Notes: a model not told the origin generated them from the sequence alone. A stretch of 12,679 nt of DNA from Silvimonas sp. (GCA_030151005.1 JASLES010000066.1:1-12679); one strand, 5' to 3'; shown: positions 1 to 6,755, counted from the first letter of the stretch. Numbers and translations are program-made.

Positions 1-240
1 CACCCGGCCGATGCGCTGGAAGACGCTATCTGGTCTGCACAGCGCGATACCGGCACCGGCTACGGCATTGCCGTGTTCGATCATGACCCGGGCCAGCCTG
101 GCGGCAAGACCACCATCACCATGAACTACTATCATGCTGCCGGTGCCGACCAGAACGCCAATGCCGAATACACCTTGTTCGAGACCATCGTGCTGGCCAA
201 AGATCGGCAGCGTGACGGGCATGGCCATCACCACGACTAA
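1..240 (+). CDS. C-terminal fragment of a possible metallophosphoesterase (partial at left edge)
   Basis: An open frame enters from the left edge and ends at a TAA at 238-240, giving 79 visible residues. The fragment has a GTGYGIAVFD stretch followed by TTITMNYYHAAGADQ and an FETIVLAKDR strand. This pattern recalls the C-terminal beta domain of secreted metallophosphoesterases of the purple acid phosphatase type, which hydrolyse phosphate esters outside the cytoplasm. The metal-binding motifs of that family lie in the missing N-terminal part, so the call rests on weak resemblance. The tail ends in a short His-rich run (HGHHHD), which could bind metal or be of no consequence. A strong terminator follows 42 bases downstream, so this is the last gene of its transcript. 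It is certainly coding; the product name is uncertain. Confidence 0.5.
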   Translation, partial: HPADALEDAIWSAQRDTGTGYGIAVFDHDPGQPGGKTTITMNYYHAAGADQNANAEYTLFETIVLAKDRQRDGHGHHHD

Positions 241-282
241 GGAGTGATGCGGCAGTCAGAAGTCTTTGCTGCGCGCCCGGAC

Positions 283-314
283 AACGGCCAGCCTGAGACG
301 GCTGGCCGTTTTAT
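283..314 (+). terminator. Rho-independent terminator after the left-edge gene
   Basis: A perfect 10-bp stem (AACGGCCAGC at 283-292 with GCTGGCCGTT at 301-310) closes an 8-base loop and runs into TTTTATT on the + strand. It sits 42 bases after the stop of the left-edge gene. On the - strand the hairpin has no T-run, so it is at best a weak terminator for the gene that converges on it. Confidence 0.85.
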
Positions 315-327
315 TACCTGCGCGTGA

Positions 328-657
328 TCAGTGCAAGGCGCCCAGCATCTTCAAGCCGGTAGACAGCCCTTGCGGGGCGACATCGTCTTGCAGGGCAATG
401 CGGGCGGTGTTGCTCAGGCCCCAGGCGCGTGAGAGCGGCTCCAGTTGTTCGGGCAGGCAGTAGAAACAGACTTCGCCCTGTTTGTCTGCGGCGGTGGTGT
501 ACTGGCCGCGATACAGAATGGCGCCTTGCAAGGGGCTTTGCACCTTGTCGGCCCAACCCAGGCCCAACTGGCGCATATGGCCGCGAATGGCAAAGGCGCT
601 GCACAGCAAGAACAGGGGGCGGTGGCTGGCCGGATCGGGAATCTGATAGATATTCAT
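328..657 (-). CDS. Hypothetical protein, 109 aa
   Basis: The frame starts with ATG at 657, preceded on the - strand by GGAG about nine bases upstream, and ends with TGA at 328. The product is soluble, with no signal peptide or membrane segment. It has a near N-terminal IPDPASHRPLFLLCSAFAIRGH stretch, a central GAILYRGQYTT strand and an FYCLPEQLEPLSRAWGL segment. I do not recognise the family. The alternation of short hydrophobic strands and polar loops looks like a small folded protein. Reasons to call it real are the Shine-Dalgarno site, the fit between the converging terminator at 283-314 and its 3' end, and the lack of a better frame. A competing + frame at 445-828 has no good ribosome-binding site. 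It may share leftward transcription with the gene at 844-1362, but the 186-base gap argues for its own promoter. Confidence 0.6.
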   Translation of the reverse strand: MNIYQIPDPASHRPLFLLCSAFAIRGHMRQLGLGWADKVQSPLQGAILYRGQYTTAADKQGEVCFYCLPEQLEPLSRAWGLSNTARIALQDDVAPQGLSTGLKMLGALH

Positions 658-843
658 GGCGGATACTCCATGGTCAATAGCAACACCGTCGTGGCGTCGT
701 TATGGCCAGTATCCGCAAGCGCGAGCGTCTGTTCTGCCTGGTCGCCACCCGTTTTGCTGTCAGTAGCCAGGATGACGTCATGTGAGGATTGCGCTGAGCG
801 CATGGGGTGCATCGGCAGGTCTGTGTAGGATCAATCCTGCAAA

Positions 844-1362
844 TCAGAGACCGCGCAGGGTTTCCAGATCATCCACATCCCGCCGCAACTGGCTTTGCAA
901 CAAGCGCATGACCTCTTCGGCGTGATTGCCTCGATCCAGTTCAAACTGCCCCTCTCGGATCAGAATGATCTTCATGGCGGCCTGATCCACCACGCTGGCA
1001 AAACAGAAATGTTCATCGCCAATCTGCAAGGGAATGGCGCGCCGGCGTATTTCGTCGTAGTCCTGGCCTTCACGGATAGTGAACAGCCGGTACAGAAACG
1101 GCCGCTGTTGCGGCACGTTAAGTACCCCCCCGAAACGCGACATTTGCATGATAAAAGCGGCGGTTTTCTCGGGCGGTACCGAGAACGCCTCAACCAGCCG
1201 TTTCAGATTGTCGTCCCGCCGATCAATCAAAAGGTTGAGATCTACGGCTTCGCGTTGCAGGCCCAGCAACTGCATGGCCTTGCTGCCCACAATCACAAAA
1301 GAGACGTGGTACCGCAGCAACTGGGACAGAAGATCGCTTTCTATGCGGGAGAGCGTAAACAT
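844..1362 (-). CDS. Nucleotidyltransferase-fold protein (AbiEii/DUF6036-like), apparently degenerate active site
   Basis: The 172-aa product opens with a helix, then FVIVGSKAMQLLGLQREAVDLNLLID (residues 22-47, key positions G26, S27, R37, D41, N43). This matches the layout of the pol-beta-like nucleotidyltransferase core found in AbiEii/DUF6036 proteins: a Gly-Gly or Gly-Ser turn, a helix, then Asp-x-Asp on a strand. Here the second metal-binding Asp is Asn43. A DNLKRLVEAF helix follows, and a C-terminal SVVDQAAMKIILIR segment (Lys131) resembles the conserved Lys helix of the same families. These families transfer nucleotides to RNA or protein targets, often as toxins; this copy may be inactive or work as a binding protein. 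No AbiEi-like HTH antitoxin is adjacent. The ATG at 1362 has only a weak AAGG upstream. The fold call is fairly safe; activity is unknown. Confidence 0.7.
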   Translation of the reverse strand: MFTLSRIESDLLSQLLRYHVSFVIVGSKAMQLLGLQREAVDLNLLIDRRDDNLKRLVEAFSVPPEKTAAFIMQMSRFGGVLNVPQQRPFLYRLFTIREGQDYDEIRRRAIPLQIGDEHFCFASVVDQAAMKIILIREGQFELDRGNHAEEVMRLLQSQLRRDVDDLETLRGL

Positions 1363-1922
1363 GGGCCGGGCTACCTTGCTACCGCGCGGGTTTGAAATCC
1401 ATCTTAGGACAGCACTGTGAGGACGTCAGCTTCAGATGCAGTGCAAGGTATCAGATCGCCCGGATGGAAAGTTGATAACTTTCTTTAACATTACAAACGA
1501 AACCCGCACCCAGATTGAGCTGACGCCGGTTCATGCCGCAGTCCGGGTCCGGAATTGGGCGATAAACTGAAATACTTACGAATGCGCGTATTTCTTCTTG
1601 CGGCAGCGAGTTGTCGGAAAAATGCCGACACACCCGGCACAAATCCAGGGAATACAAGCATTTGTTGATATTCATGTGGCCTTTGTCCTGGCTGCATCCA
1701 GGCCCTAATGGCGCGGGTTTTGTGTCGCACCGCAAAATAGAGAACCCCGCGGCGGAGTGCCGATGCGTAGTCCTCCTCTTACGGAGTTACCGCGCCGTTC
1801 GTCGTTTTTGTGATTCTTTTTCTTACCATAAAAGACAGTAAGTATTGTTTTTATCTACAGCCAGAGTTAGCTTATGGCTGGTGGGTTTCATAACAGATGT
1901 CAGATCAGGTCAGGGGGTCGTC
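1363..1922. other. Gene-poor region of about 560 bases upstream of the PEP-CTERM gene
   Basis: This stretch is visibly more AT-rich than its neighbours, above all at 1790-1860, where T-runs alternate with a CTTAC/GTAAG inverted pair (1823-1843). It separates a leftward gene from a rightward one, so promoters for both probably lie here. I could not find a convincing -35/-10 pair or a sigma-54 site. The only coding candidate is the small leftward frame at 1451-1675. No riboswitch consensus was recognised. Confidence 0.4.
1451..1675 (-). CDS. Candidate small Cys-rich protein, 74 aa
   Basis: From the ATG at 1675, with AAAGG five bases upstream on the - strand, the frame gives 74 residues with cysteines at 6, 13, 16, 46 and 61. 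The CRVCRHF motif (13-19) and the later DPDCGMNRRQL and GAGFVC segments have the look of a small zinc- or iron-binding protein with a CxxC knuckle and two distal Cys. A longer frame from 1735 adds 20 residues without a ribosome-binding site, so I prefer the shorter start. I do not recognise a family. Against it: the region is AT-rich and gene-poor, and a second - frame overlaps it. Treat it as a candidate only. Confidence 0.35.
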   Translation of the reverse strand: MNINKCLYSLDLCRVCRHFSDNSLPQEEIRAFVSISVYRPIPDPDCGMNRRQLNLGAGFVCNVKESYQLSIRAI

Positions 1923-2567
1923 ATGAACTTGGGGGTAAAAGCACTCGGGGTTGCGGTCGCGCTGGTAGCCAGCACGGCAGCTCAGGCCCGACATTATGAT
2001 TTCGGCAATTTGCTGGCCGGTTCCGGGCCTTCTTTTGCCGATTTTGCCAGCCTTAAAATCACGCAAAGCAATACATCGACATGGCTGTTTTCGTTAACGC
2101 TCGATCAAGACATCTCGACCTTTTTCGGCGCTGGCGCGTTTGTCGGTTCAATGGCGGTGGACCTGGGCGGCCCGCTGACGCATGAGATCGTCAGCAACGT
2201 CACCGGCACTGGCACCGGCGGTTGGACACCGATTGTGACCCGAGCCAACGGCGGCGGCCCGACCGGCGCGTATGACTTCCGCTTTAATTTCGGCAGCGGT
2301 TCAGACAAATTCATGAAGGGCGATACGGTGAGCTGGGCTGTCACCTTTGAAGGCGCACACAATGCGCTGATCGTGCCGCAAGTGTTTGCCAATTCGTTTG
2401 CGCTGCATGTCCAGAACACCAAGTACTGTGACGGAAGCGCCTGGTATAGCAGTTTCCCGGTGACGCCCGTGCCGGAACCGGAAACCTGGGCGCTGTTGGG
2501 TCTGGGTTTGACCGCCGTAACCGCCACCCGCTGGCGCACGTTGCGCAAAGGTCGCAAAGCCGCCTGA
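1923..2567 (+). CDS. PEP-CTERM sorting domain-containing exported protein, 214 aa
   Basis: The chosen ATG at 1923 is preceded by a GGGGG Shine-Dalgarno run five bases away and starts a clear Sec signal peptide: MNLGVKALGVAVALVASTAAQA, cleaved before RHYDFG. The upstream in-frame start at 1845 would bury that signal behind 26 polar residues. The mature part is rich in beta strands, Gly, Thr and Asn, with no recognised enzyme motif. The C-terminus carries VPEPETWALLGLG (from residue 183), then a hydrophobic helix and a basic tail (RWRTLRKGRKAA). That tripartite signal is recognised and cut by exosortase, placing the protein on or outside the outer surface, often with exopolysaccharide. The exosortase is not in this window. 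The specific function is unknown; the sorting call is firm. Confidence 0.9.
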   Translation: MNLGVKALGVAVALVASTAAQARHYDFGNLLAGSGPSFADFASLKITQSNTSTWLFSLTLDQDISTFFGAGAFVGSMAVDLGGPLTHEIVSNVTGTGTGGWTPIVTRANGGGPTGAYDFRFNFGSGSDKFMKGDTVSWAVTFEGAHNALIVPQVFANSFALHVQNTKYCDGSAWYSSFPVTPVPEPETWALLGLGLTAVTATRWRTLRKGRKAA

Positions 2568-2589
2568 AACGGCTGAATCTGGCTATGAT

Positions 2590-2622
2590 GGGGTGTTCAT
2601 CAGACCGTCTACAGGACACCCC
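2590..2622 (+). promoter_or_regulatory. Hairpin that encloses the ribosome-binding site of the molbindin gene
   Basis: GGGGTGTTC (2590-2598) pairs with GGACACCCC (2614-2622) over nine positions with one G-U pair and a 15-base loop. The likely Shine-Dalgarno AGGA (2613-2616) lies at the start of the 3' arm, four bases before the ATG at 2626. No T-run follows, so it is not a standard terminator. It could limit translation of the downstream gene or protect its 5' end; regulation is inferred. Confidence 0.5.
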
Positions 2623-2625
2623 TTC

Positions 2626-3054
2626 ATGCATACCAGTGCGCGCAACCAGTTTGTTGGCACCGTCACCGCCATCACCGAAGGTACGGTGAATGACGAGATC
2701 GAAATCACCCTGCCTGGTGGCGAAATCATCGTCGCCGTCATCACCCGTCAAAGCACCCGTGCACTGGGTTTGAAAACCGGTGGCACGGCGTTGGCGCTGG
2801 TCAAAGCATCCTGGGTTATTCTGGCGCGCCCGGATTCCGGTATTCGACTGTCTACCCGCAACCGGCTGGAAGGCATCGTCAAGGCGGTCAAACCTGGCGC
2901 GGTGAATGCCGAAGTAGAAATCACCCTTAAGGGCGGTAATACCCTCGTCGCCATTGTGACCCTGGAAAGCGTGAACGCATTGGGTCTGGCGGCGGGTCAA
3001 GCGACAGTGGCGTTCTTCAAGGCGTCTCAGGTGGTGGTTGGCGTAACGGCGTAA
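2626..3054 (+). CDS. Tandem-TOBE molybdenum/tungstate-binding protein (molbindin, ModG-like), 142 aa
   Basis: The product is two copies of the Mop/TOBE fold. The first starts at SARNQFVGTVTAITEG (residue 4) and the second at LSTRNRLEGIVKAVKPG. Each has the pattern RN-x-G-V followed by NDEIEITLPGG or NAEVEITLKGG and a closing alanine-rich segment (GTALALVKASWVI and GQATVAFFKASQVV). Molbindins of this type bind molybdate or tungstate oxyanions at subunit interfaces in the cytoplasm, for storage or homeostasis. The 142-aa length matches di-domain ModG. I chose the ATG at 2626, which has AGGA upstream and places the first RN motif at the usual distance. A GTG at 2593 is possible but lacks support. 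No mod transporter genes are nearby and no ModE palindrome was found upstream. Confidence 0.9.
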   Translation: MHTSARNQFVGTVTAITEGTVNDEIEITLPGGEIIVAVITRQSTRALGLKTGGTALALVKASWVILARPDSGIRLSTRNRLEGIVKAVKPGAVNAEVEITLKGGNTLVAIVTLESVNALGLAAGQATVAFFKASQVVVGVTA

Positions 3055-3069
3055 ACCGCACGGCAGTGG

Positions 3070-3861
3070 CTACTGCACAAAATGACGGATCAGGCTGCTG
3101 ACCAGTGGCGCGTTGGCCAGTTGCGGCAAGTGGCCCTGCAACTGGACGATATGCATCCGCGCCGCGCGCATCACGCGGGTCATATATTCACCCGCGCTGA
3201 TGGGGGCGATGGGATCGTCGCTGCACTGGACGATCAGACTGGGCAGGGCAAAGCCCTTGATGGTTTCGCGCAGGTCTGACAGAAAAATGGCGCGGGCAAA
3301 CAGGCTGGCCATGCTCGGGTCCATGGCAAACAGGCGGCGGCGCATTTCGATATGAATCGCGCCAGTGGTACCGGATGCCACCTGGGCCAGTTGCTCTGCC
3401 CAGCTTTGATAGTTGCGATCCATCGTCAAAAGCATGTCCTGGATGGTTGCCAGGTCAAACCCGCCAACATAGTCGTCTTGCGGGTGATTGATATAGCAAG
3501 GCGAGGGCGCCAGCATCACCATGCGTTCAATGCGGCGTGGTGCCAATGCACTGGCCAGCACACCAATCATGGCGCTGGCCGAATGCCCAACGTAGACCAC
3601 ATCCCATAAGTTCAGCGCGGTCAGGATTTCAGCGACATCTTCGGCATAGCCATTCAGGCTGGCATGGCGCTGAGGGTCAAAGCTTTCTGCTGCGCCATGA
3701 CCCGCGTGATCAAACAGTACCAGCCGGTAATGGCTGGCCAGCTCTGGCACGACACGCCGCCAGATGGTCTGGTCGCACGCAAAGCCATGGGCCAGCACCA
3801 GAGTGACCGGGCCCTCTCCTGTGATTTGCACGTGATGACGCTGTATGACCGAAGTCGGCAT
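3070..3861 (-). CDS. RsbQ/KAI2-type alpha/beta hydrolase, 263 aa
   Basis: The sequence aligns well with my recollection of Bacillus RsbQ. It has LAHGFACDQTIW near the N-terminus, the nucleophile elbow VGHSASAMIG (Ser94), the family-specific APSPCYINHP and YVGGFD segments, SLIVQCSDDPIAP (catalytic Asp, probably D216) and LQGHLP (His244). The triad is intact. RsbQ activates the RsbP phosphatase in stress signalling, and its plant relatives KAI2/D14 hydrolyse or sense butenolides. No RsbP-like PAS-phosphatase is adjacent. The start at 3861 matches the RsbQ N-terminus; the ATG at 3891 adds ten residues and has no spaced Shine-Dalgarno. It lies downstream of the oxidoreductase on the same strand, and its 3' end converges with the molbindin gene 15 bases away. 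The substrate is unknown. Confidence 0.88.
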   Translation of the reverse strand: MPTSVIQRHHVQITGEGPVTLVLAHGFACDQTIWRRVVPELASHYRLVLFDHAGHGAAESFDPQRHASLNGYAEDVAEILTALNLWDVVYVGHSASAMIGVLASALAPRRIERMVMLAPSPCYINHPQDDYVGGFDLATIQDMLLTMDRNYQSWAEQLAQVASGTTGAIHIEMRRRLFAMDPSMASLFARAIFLSDLRETIKGFALPSLIVQCSDDPIAPISAGEYMTRVMRAARMHIVQLQGHLPQLANAPLVSSLIRHFVQ

Positions 3862-3927
3862 GAACTCATATTCCGGTGGTTTTCCTGGCATTCACCATAG
3901 AATTGCGCCCGCGTCTTTGCACTTGGC

Positions 3928-3949
3928 AAAACCGGCAATACCAGCCGGT
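3928..3949 (-). terminator. Terminator-like hairpin between oxidoreductase and hydrolase genes
   Basis: On the - strand, ACCGGC (starting in the stop codon of the oxidoreductase gene) pairs with GCCGGT across a 7-base loop and runs straight into TTTT. The stem is only six pairs and the T-run four, so it may attenuate rather than stop transcription into the hydrolase gene. Confidence 0.5.
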
Positions 3950-5013
3950 CAGTGCGGCCCGCGTAACAATTGCTGAATCTGCAACAACAACGTGACTTCG
4001 GCCATGCGGCGGCGGGTGAACGCAGCGGCCTCGGCAAACGGGCCGCGCGGGCTTGGCACTGCGGCAAGGCAATGATCGTAAATCGGGCCTGGGAGGGCCC
4101 AGCGCAGTGTCTGCCCGCCGTGGCTGACACTCAGGACATCCTGATTGCCTTGCCGGTGCTGGCGAATGATCCGGCCGTCTCGCAGGTGTAGCGCAATCCC
4201 TTTTTGCTCGACAGCCGGGCCGGCGTATTTATTCAGCCAGATTTCCGTGGCAATCCCGCCAATGCGCCCTTGCAAGTGGGCTTCGCCCTCAGCGGTGACC
4301 AGATCGGTGCGCACAATGGGCCGGCCCAGCCGGTCTTTGCAACTGACCAGATGCAGTTGCAGAGTATCTTCCCCGCCCAGGGCGTGCAGGATTTCTCTGA
4401 GCATGGCCAGCACATGCGTGCCGGTATCCAGAATGACGCCGTCCGGATGTTGCAATTGCCGGGTATCTGGCTGGCCCGTGGCAAAGTTGAGCGCAATGGG
4501 CTCGCCGGCCTCGTTCACGCCACTGGGTTCCTGCAAGAAGCCTTCGACCCGGGCAATGTCTGCCAGCGTGAGCGGCAAGTGTGCCTCTTGCCCATCCAGC
4601 GCTTGCCAATGTGCGCCGATTGCACTGGAGCCAAGCCAACTGCAACGGGCCATCCAGTGATCCAGCGCCAGCAGGCGGCGCGCGTGGGCCGGATTGCTCA
4701 GTAACTGGTTGAGCTGGCTCATTTGCGCCAGGCTTGCCACGACTGGTTTTTCGACACAGATGCGGGCAACCGGGCTGGCGAGCGCGCGTTGCAAGACAGG
4801 CAGGTGGCTGGTGCTGGAGGTGGTGACAAACAGGACGTCCAGCGGTTGGGCCAGCAGATCTTCCAGGGTCTCGCAGCGCGTTACGCCCGCAGGCGCGCGG
4901 GCCGGGTCGGTATCGAACCCGTAACACTGTGTATCGGCAAGATCCAGCCGTTGCAATGCTGGCAAATACGCGGTTTGAACCACCGCGCCCAATCCGGCAA
5001 AACCGATCTGCAT
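3949..5013 (-). CDS. Gfo/Idh/MocA family oxidoreductase, 354 aa
   Basis: The N-terminal Rossmann fold begins at residue 1 with IGFAGLGAVVQTAYLPAL (G7, G9), the NAD(P)-binding loop of this family, and continues with VLFVTTSSTSHLP and the diagnostic CVEKPVVAS (E88, K89, P90). The C-terminal half has DGVILDTGTHVLAML (D196, H200), which corresponds to the catalytic Asp/His region. Length and domain order are typical. These enzymes oxidise or reduce a hydroxyl or keto group on sugars, inositols or nucleotide-sugars; the exact substrate cannot be read here. The ATG at 5013 has AGGA eight bases upstream. The divergent glycosyltransferase 220 bases away suggests a role in making an unusual sugar, and the hydrolase gene follows on the same strand. 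The family call is secure; the pathway is inference. Confidence 0.9.
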   Translation of the reverse strand: MQIGFAGLGAVVQTAYLPALQRLDLADTQCYGFDTDPARAPAGVTRCETLEDLLAQPLDVLFVTTSSTSHLPVLQRALASPVARICVEKPVVASLAQMSQLNQLLSNPAHARRLLALDHWMARCSWLGSSAIGAHWQALDGQEAHLPLTLADIARVEGFLQEPSGVNEAGEPIALNFATGQPDTRQLQHPDGVILDTGTHVLAMLREILHALGGEDTLQLHLVSCKDRLGRPIVRTDLVTAEGEAHLQGRIGGIATEIWLNKYAGPAVEQKGIALHLRDGRIIRQHRQGNQDVLSVSHGGQTLRWALPGPIYDHCLAAVPSPRGPFAEAAAFTRRRMAEVTLLLQIQQLLRGPH

Positions 5014-5233
5014 GAGAGATTCCTGTCGCTGCGTGCGATGTAACGCACTCTGTATTTCGATACCTGAGGGTACAAAATTCTGCCGCCACCGGTACGCACA
5101 AGGCGCGCAGATTTATTGATCATATCGCCAGATTTGCCGGCAGGCCGCAAGACAAAAACACCAACGCACCCAGGTTTGCACGGCTTTTGCGCGCGCAGCT
5201 GCGTCGCGTGTCCGCTCAACCAAGGAGCCCCCG

Positions 5234-6205
5234 GTGGTTTTGCCTGGCAAGAATACGCATGTCTTTTATATCCACAGCCCGATTACCTGGTCGATGGCGC
5301 AAGCAGTCATCGGCCACCTTGGTCTGACTGATATCCGCCTTATTGGTGCGCGCGGTATGGCTGGGCCCGGTATGCATCTGGCCGTGGCAGATGATGGCGG
5401 GGCGTCTATTGCCGATAGCTGCGTTTTTCTGCAGCAGATGCTGAGTATCTGCGAACCTGGCCGGGGACTGGTGCTGTATCTGCCGCACTCCGTTTTTCTG
5501 GCCGCACGTATTCTGGGGCGTAGCGGACGGGTACAGCATATTCACTATCTGGAAGAAGGGCTGACCAGCGCAGAGCCAGTCCGGTTGGCCGCCATGCCCC
5601 CATTGCTGACCGATGCGGCACCGCTTTTGCAATCCTTGCAGCAACACGGCCTGATTGATGCCTTGCAACTGGATCTGGCAGATGCAGCCCAATGTGCGCT
5701 GACCCCTGGCGCCGCGTTTGACTGGCGCAATCCCAAATATGCCGGCAGCTTTGCCTGCTCGCCCGATGCCTTTGGCGGCATGCCACTGGTCACGCTATTG
5801 GCCCTCCCGCGCGCAACCACGCTGCAACGGGCGCATCTCGTCAGCTTTGCCAGCATCCTCACCGGGGCGGGTACCGGCCCCGACATGGCGCCGCTGATTG
5901 AGGCGCAGTGCGCACGCGCGCTCTCCATGGCGGAGACCCTGACGGCCCGTTACCCGGAGCAAACATTGCTGTTCCGGCTGCATCCCCGGGATGAAGCCGG
6001 CCTGCCGCGCTGGTTTTACGATGCCTGGCGGCGTTACGGGCAAACCTATGCACGCTGGTGTGAACTGCATGAACTGGACCGCCTGGCGGAGCCAGCGCTG
6101 CACAACTTTGCCCATTACCACGTGATCGGTCATAGCACGCAGAGCAAATACGTGAACGCCTGGTGGGGCCCGGCGCGCTTGTCCCGGGTGTTGCCTGGGT
6201 ACTGA
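5234..6205 (+). CDS. Glycosyltransferase-like protein, sialyltransferase type (GT52/polysialyltransferase-like), 323 aa
   Basis: Translation starts at GTG 5234, fixed by a strong AAGGAG (5222-5227) six bases upstream. The product has no signal peptide or membrane span. The pattern is HVFYIHSPITW at the N-terminus, HYLEEG at 104-109, LFRLHPRD at 246-253 and VIGHSTQSKYV at 297-307. An acidic loop mid-protein, a [KR]xHPR motif and a late Ser-Thr pair are the arrangement of GT-B bacterial sialyltransferases (GT52, polysialyltransferase and related families), which move sialic acid or a similar sugar from a CMP donor to surface glycans at the inner face of the membrane. The overall similarity is weak, so donor and acceptor are not known. 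No capsule or LPS cluster surrounds it; it is divergent from a sugar-type oxidoreductase. A function on the cell surface glycan is an inference. Confidence 0.6.
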   Translation: MVLPGKNTHVFYIHSPITWSMAQAVIGHLGLTDIRLIGARGMAGPGMHLAVADDGGASIADSCVFLQQMLSICEPGRGLVLYLPHSVFLAARILGRSGRVQHIHYLEEGLTSAEPVRLAAMPPLLTDAAPLLQSLQQHGLIDALQLDLADAAQCALTPGAAFDWRNPKYAGSFACSPDAFGGMPLVTLLALPRATTLQRAHLVSFASILTGAGTGPDMAPLIEAQCARALSMAETLTARYPEQTLLFRLHPRDEAGLPRWFYDAWRRYGQTYARWCELHELDRLAEPALHNFAHYHVIGHSTQSKYVNAWWGPARLSRVLPGY

Positions 6206-6222
6206 GACCATTGCGCACCAGA

Positions 6223-6384
6223 TCAGGAAAGAGCCCATTTTCCAATCACATTGGCCTGACTGGTAATACCACTTTGCATCAGGGCTATCCAGAAATGCCA
6301 GGTGCCTGTGGGTAGAGTGATGGGTGCGTTGCTCCAAATATTCTTTCTTTGTTTGTAATTAAATTTGCCGCTATCGGCAGGGAC
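6223..6384 (-). pseudogene. Possible 3' remnant of a protein gene (53 codons, no start)
   Basis: On the - strand, codons from 6384 to a TGA at 6223-6225 encode a protein-like stretch with NIWSNAPITLPTGTWHFW and IALMQSG...NVIGKWALS. It has four Trp and the strand/turn rhythm of a beta-rich domain end. There is no ATG, GTG or TTG near its beginning, and an in-frame TAA at 6385-6387 cuts it off upstream. AGA, CTA and ATA codons, rare in the neighbouring genes, suggest a foreign origin. It could be the decayed end of a transferred gene or plain chance; I recognise no family. Confidence 0.3.
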
Positions 6385-6717
6385 TTACCACGCGCGTGTT
6401 GCGCTTTTACTGCAACACTTCTGTCATACCGTTCGTCAGCCCCCCGGATTGTTTGCCCGCCAGAATTTCTTGCACATTGTCAGTGCGTGGTATTAGCCGT
6501 GTCTTGGTGCAAGTTGCCGTAATTGCTAGGTTTTCTGCCGGTTGTGGTTGGTTTTTTGTGCACAGCAACGAGGCGTCGAAGGCTGGGTGGATGTCTTGCC
6601 AGAGCGCCTGTGTAATGGGTGCGGCCGGGGCCCAAAGCGCTAAAACCCGCTGAACCCGAATTGACAGCAAGGGGCCGAATGTCGCGTAATTGGACAAACA
6701 AAAAGGCGAGACGACGG

Positions 6718-6755
6718 CGGCTTGCTGGCAGGACGGGGGAGGCGTCAGCAAGCCG
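6718..6755. repeat. Long inverted repeat in the gene-poor region
   Basis: CGGCTTGCTG (6718-6727) and CAGCAAGCCG (6746-6755) are exact reverse complements. The stem extends inward by a G-U and a C-G pair, leaving a 14-base purine-rich loop. No T-run follows on either strand, so it is not a simple terminator. It could be a processed RNA hairpin or a relic of a mobile element. Confidence 0.6.

Noticed and set aside
772..781. Perfect 10-bp palindrome ATGACGTCAT upstream of the 109-aa gene
   Set aside because: Short palindromes occur by chance; there is no second copy or known operator match, and it is over 100 bases from the start codon.
445..828. 127-aa + strand frame antisense to the 109-aa gene
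   Set aside because: It lacks a Shine-Dalgarno site and a recognisable product, and mostly overlaps a better supported - strand gene.
1741..1860. Possible riboswitch or sigma-54 promoter before the PEP-CTERM gene
   Set aside because: No match to the c-di-GMP riboswitch consensus and no GG/GC pair with the right spacing for sigma-54.
6371..6378. GCCGATAG on the - strand as a sigma-28 -10 box
   Set aside because: No TAAA-like -35 element at the required 15-base distance and no credible gene downstream.
6407..6751. 114-aa - strand frame (and overlapping frames 6396-6653 + and 6480-7019 -)
   Set aside because: They overlap on both strands, lack ribosome-binding sites and do not look like folded proteins.
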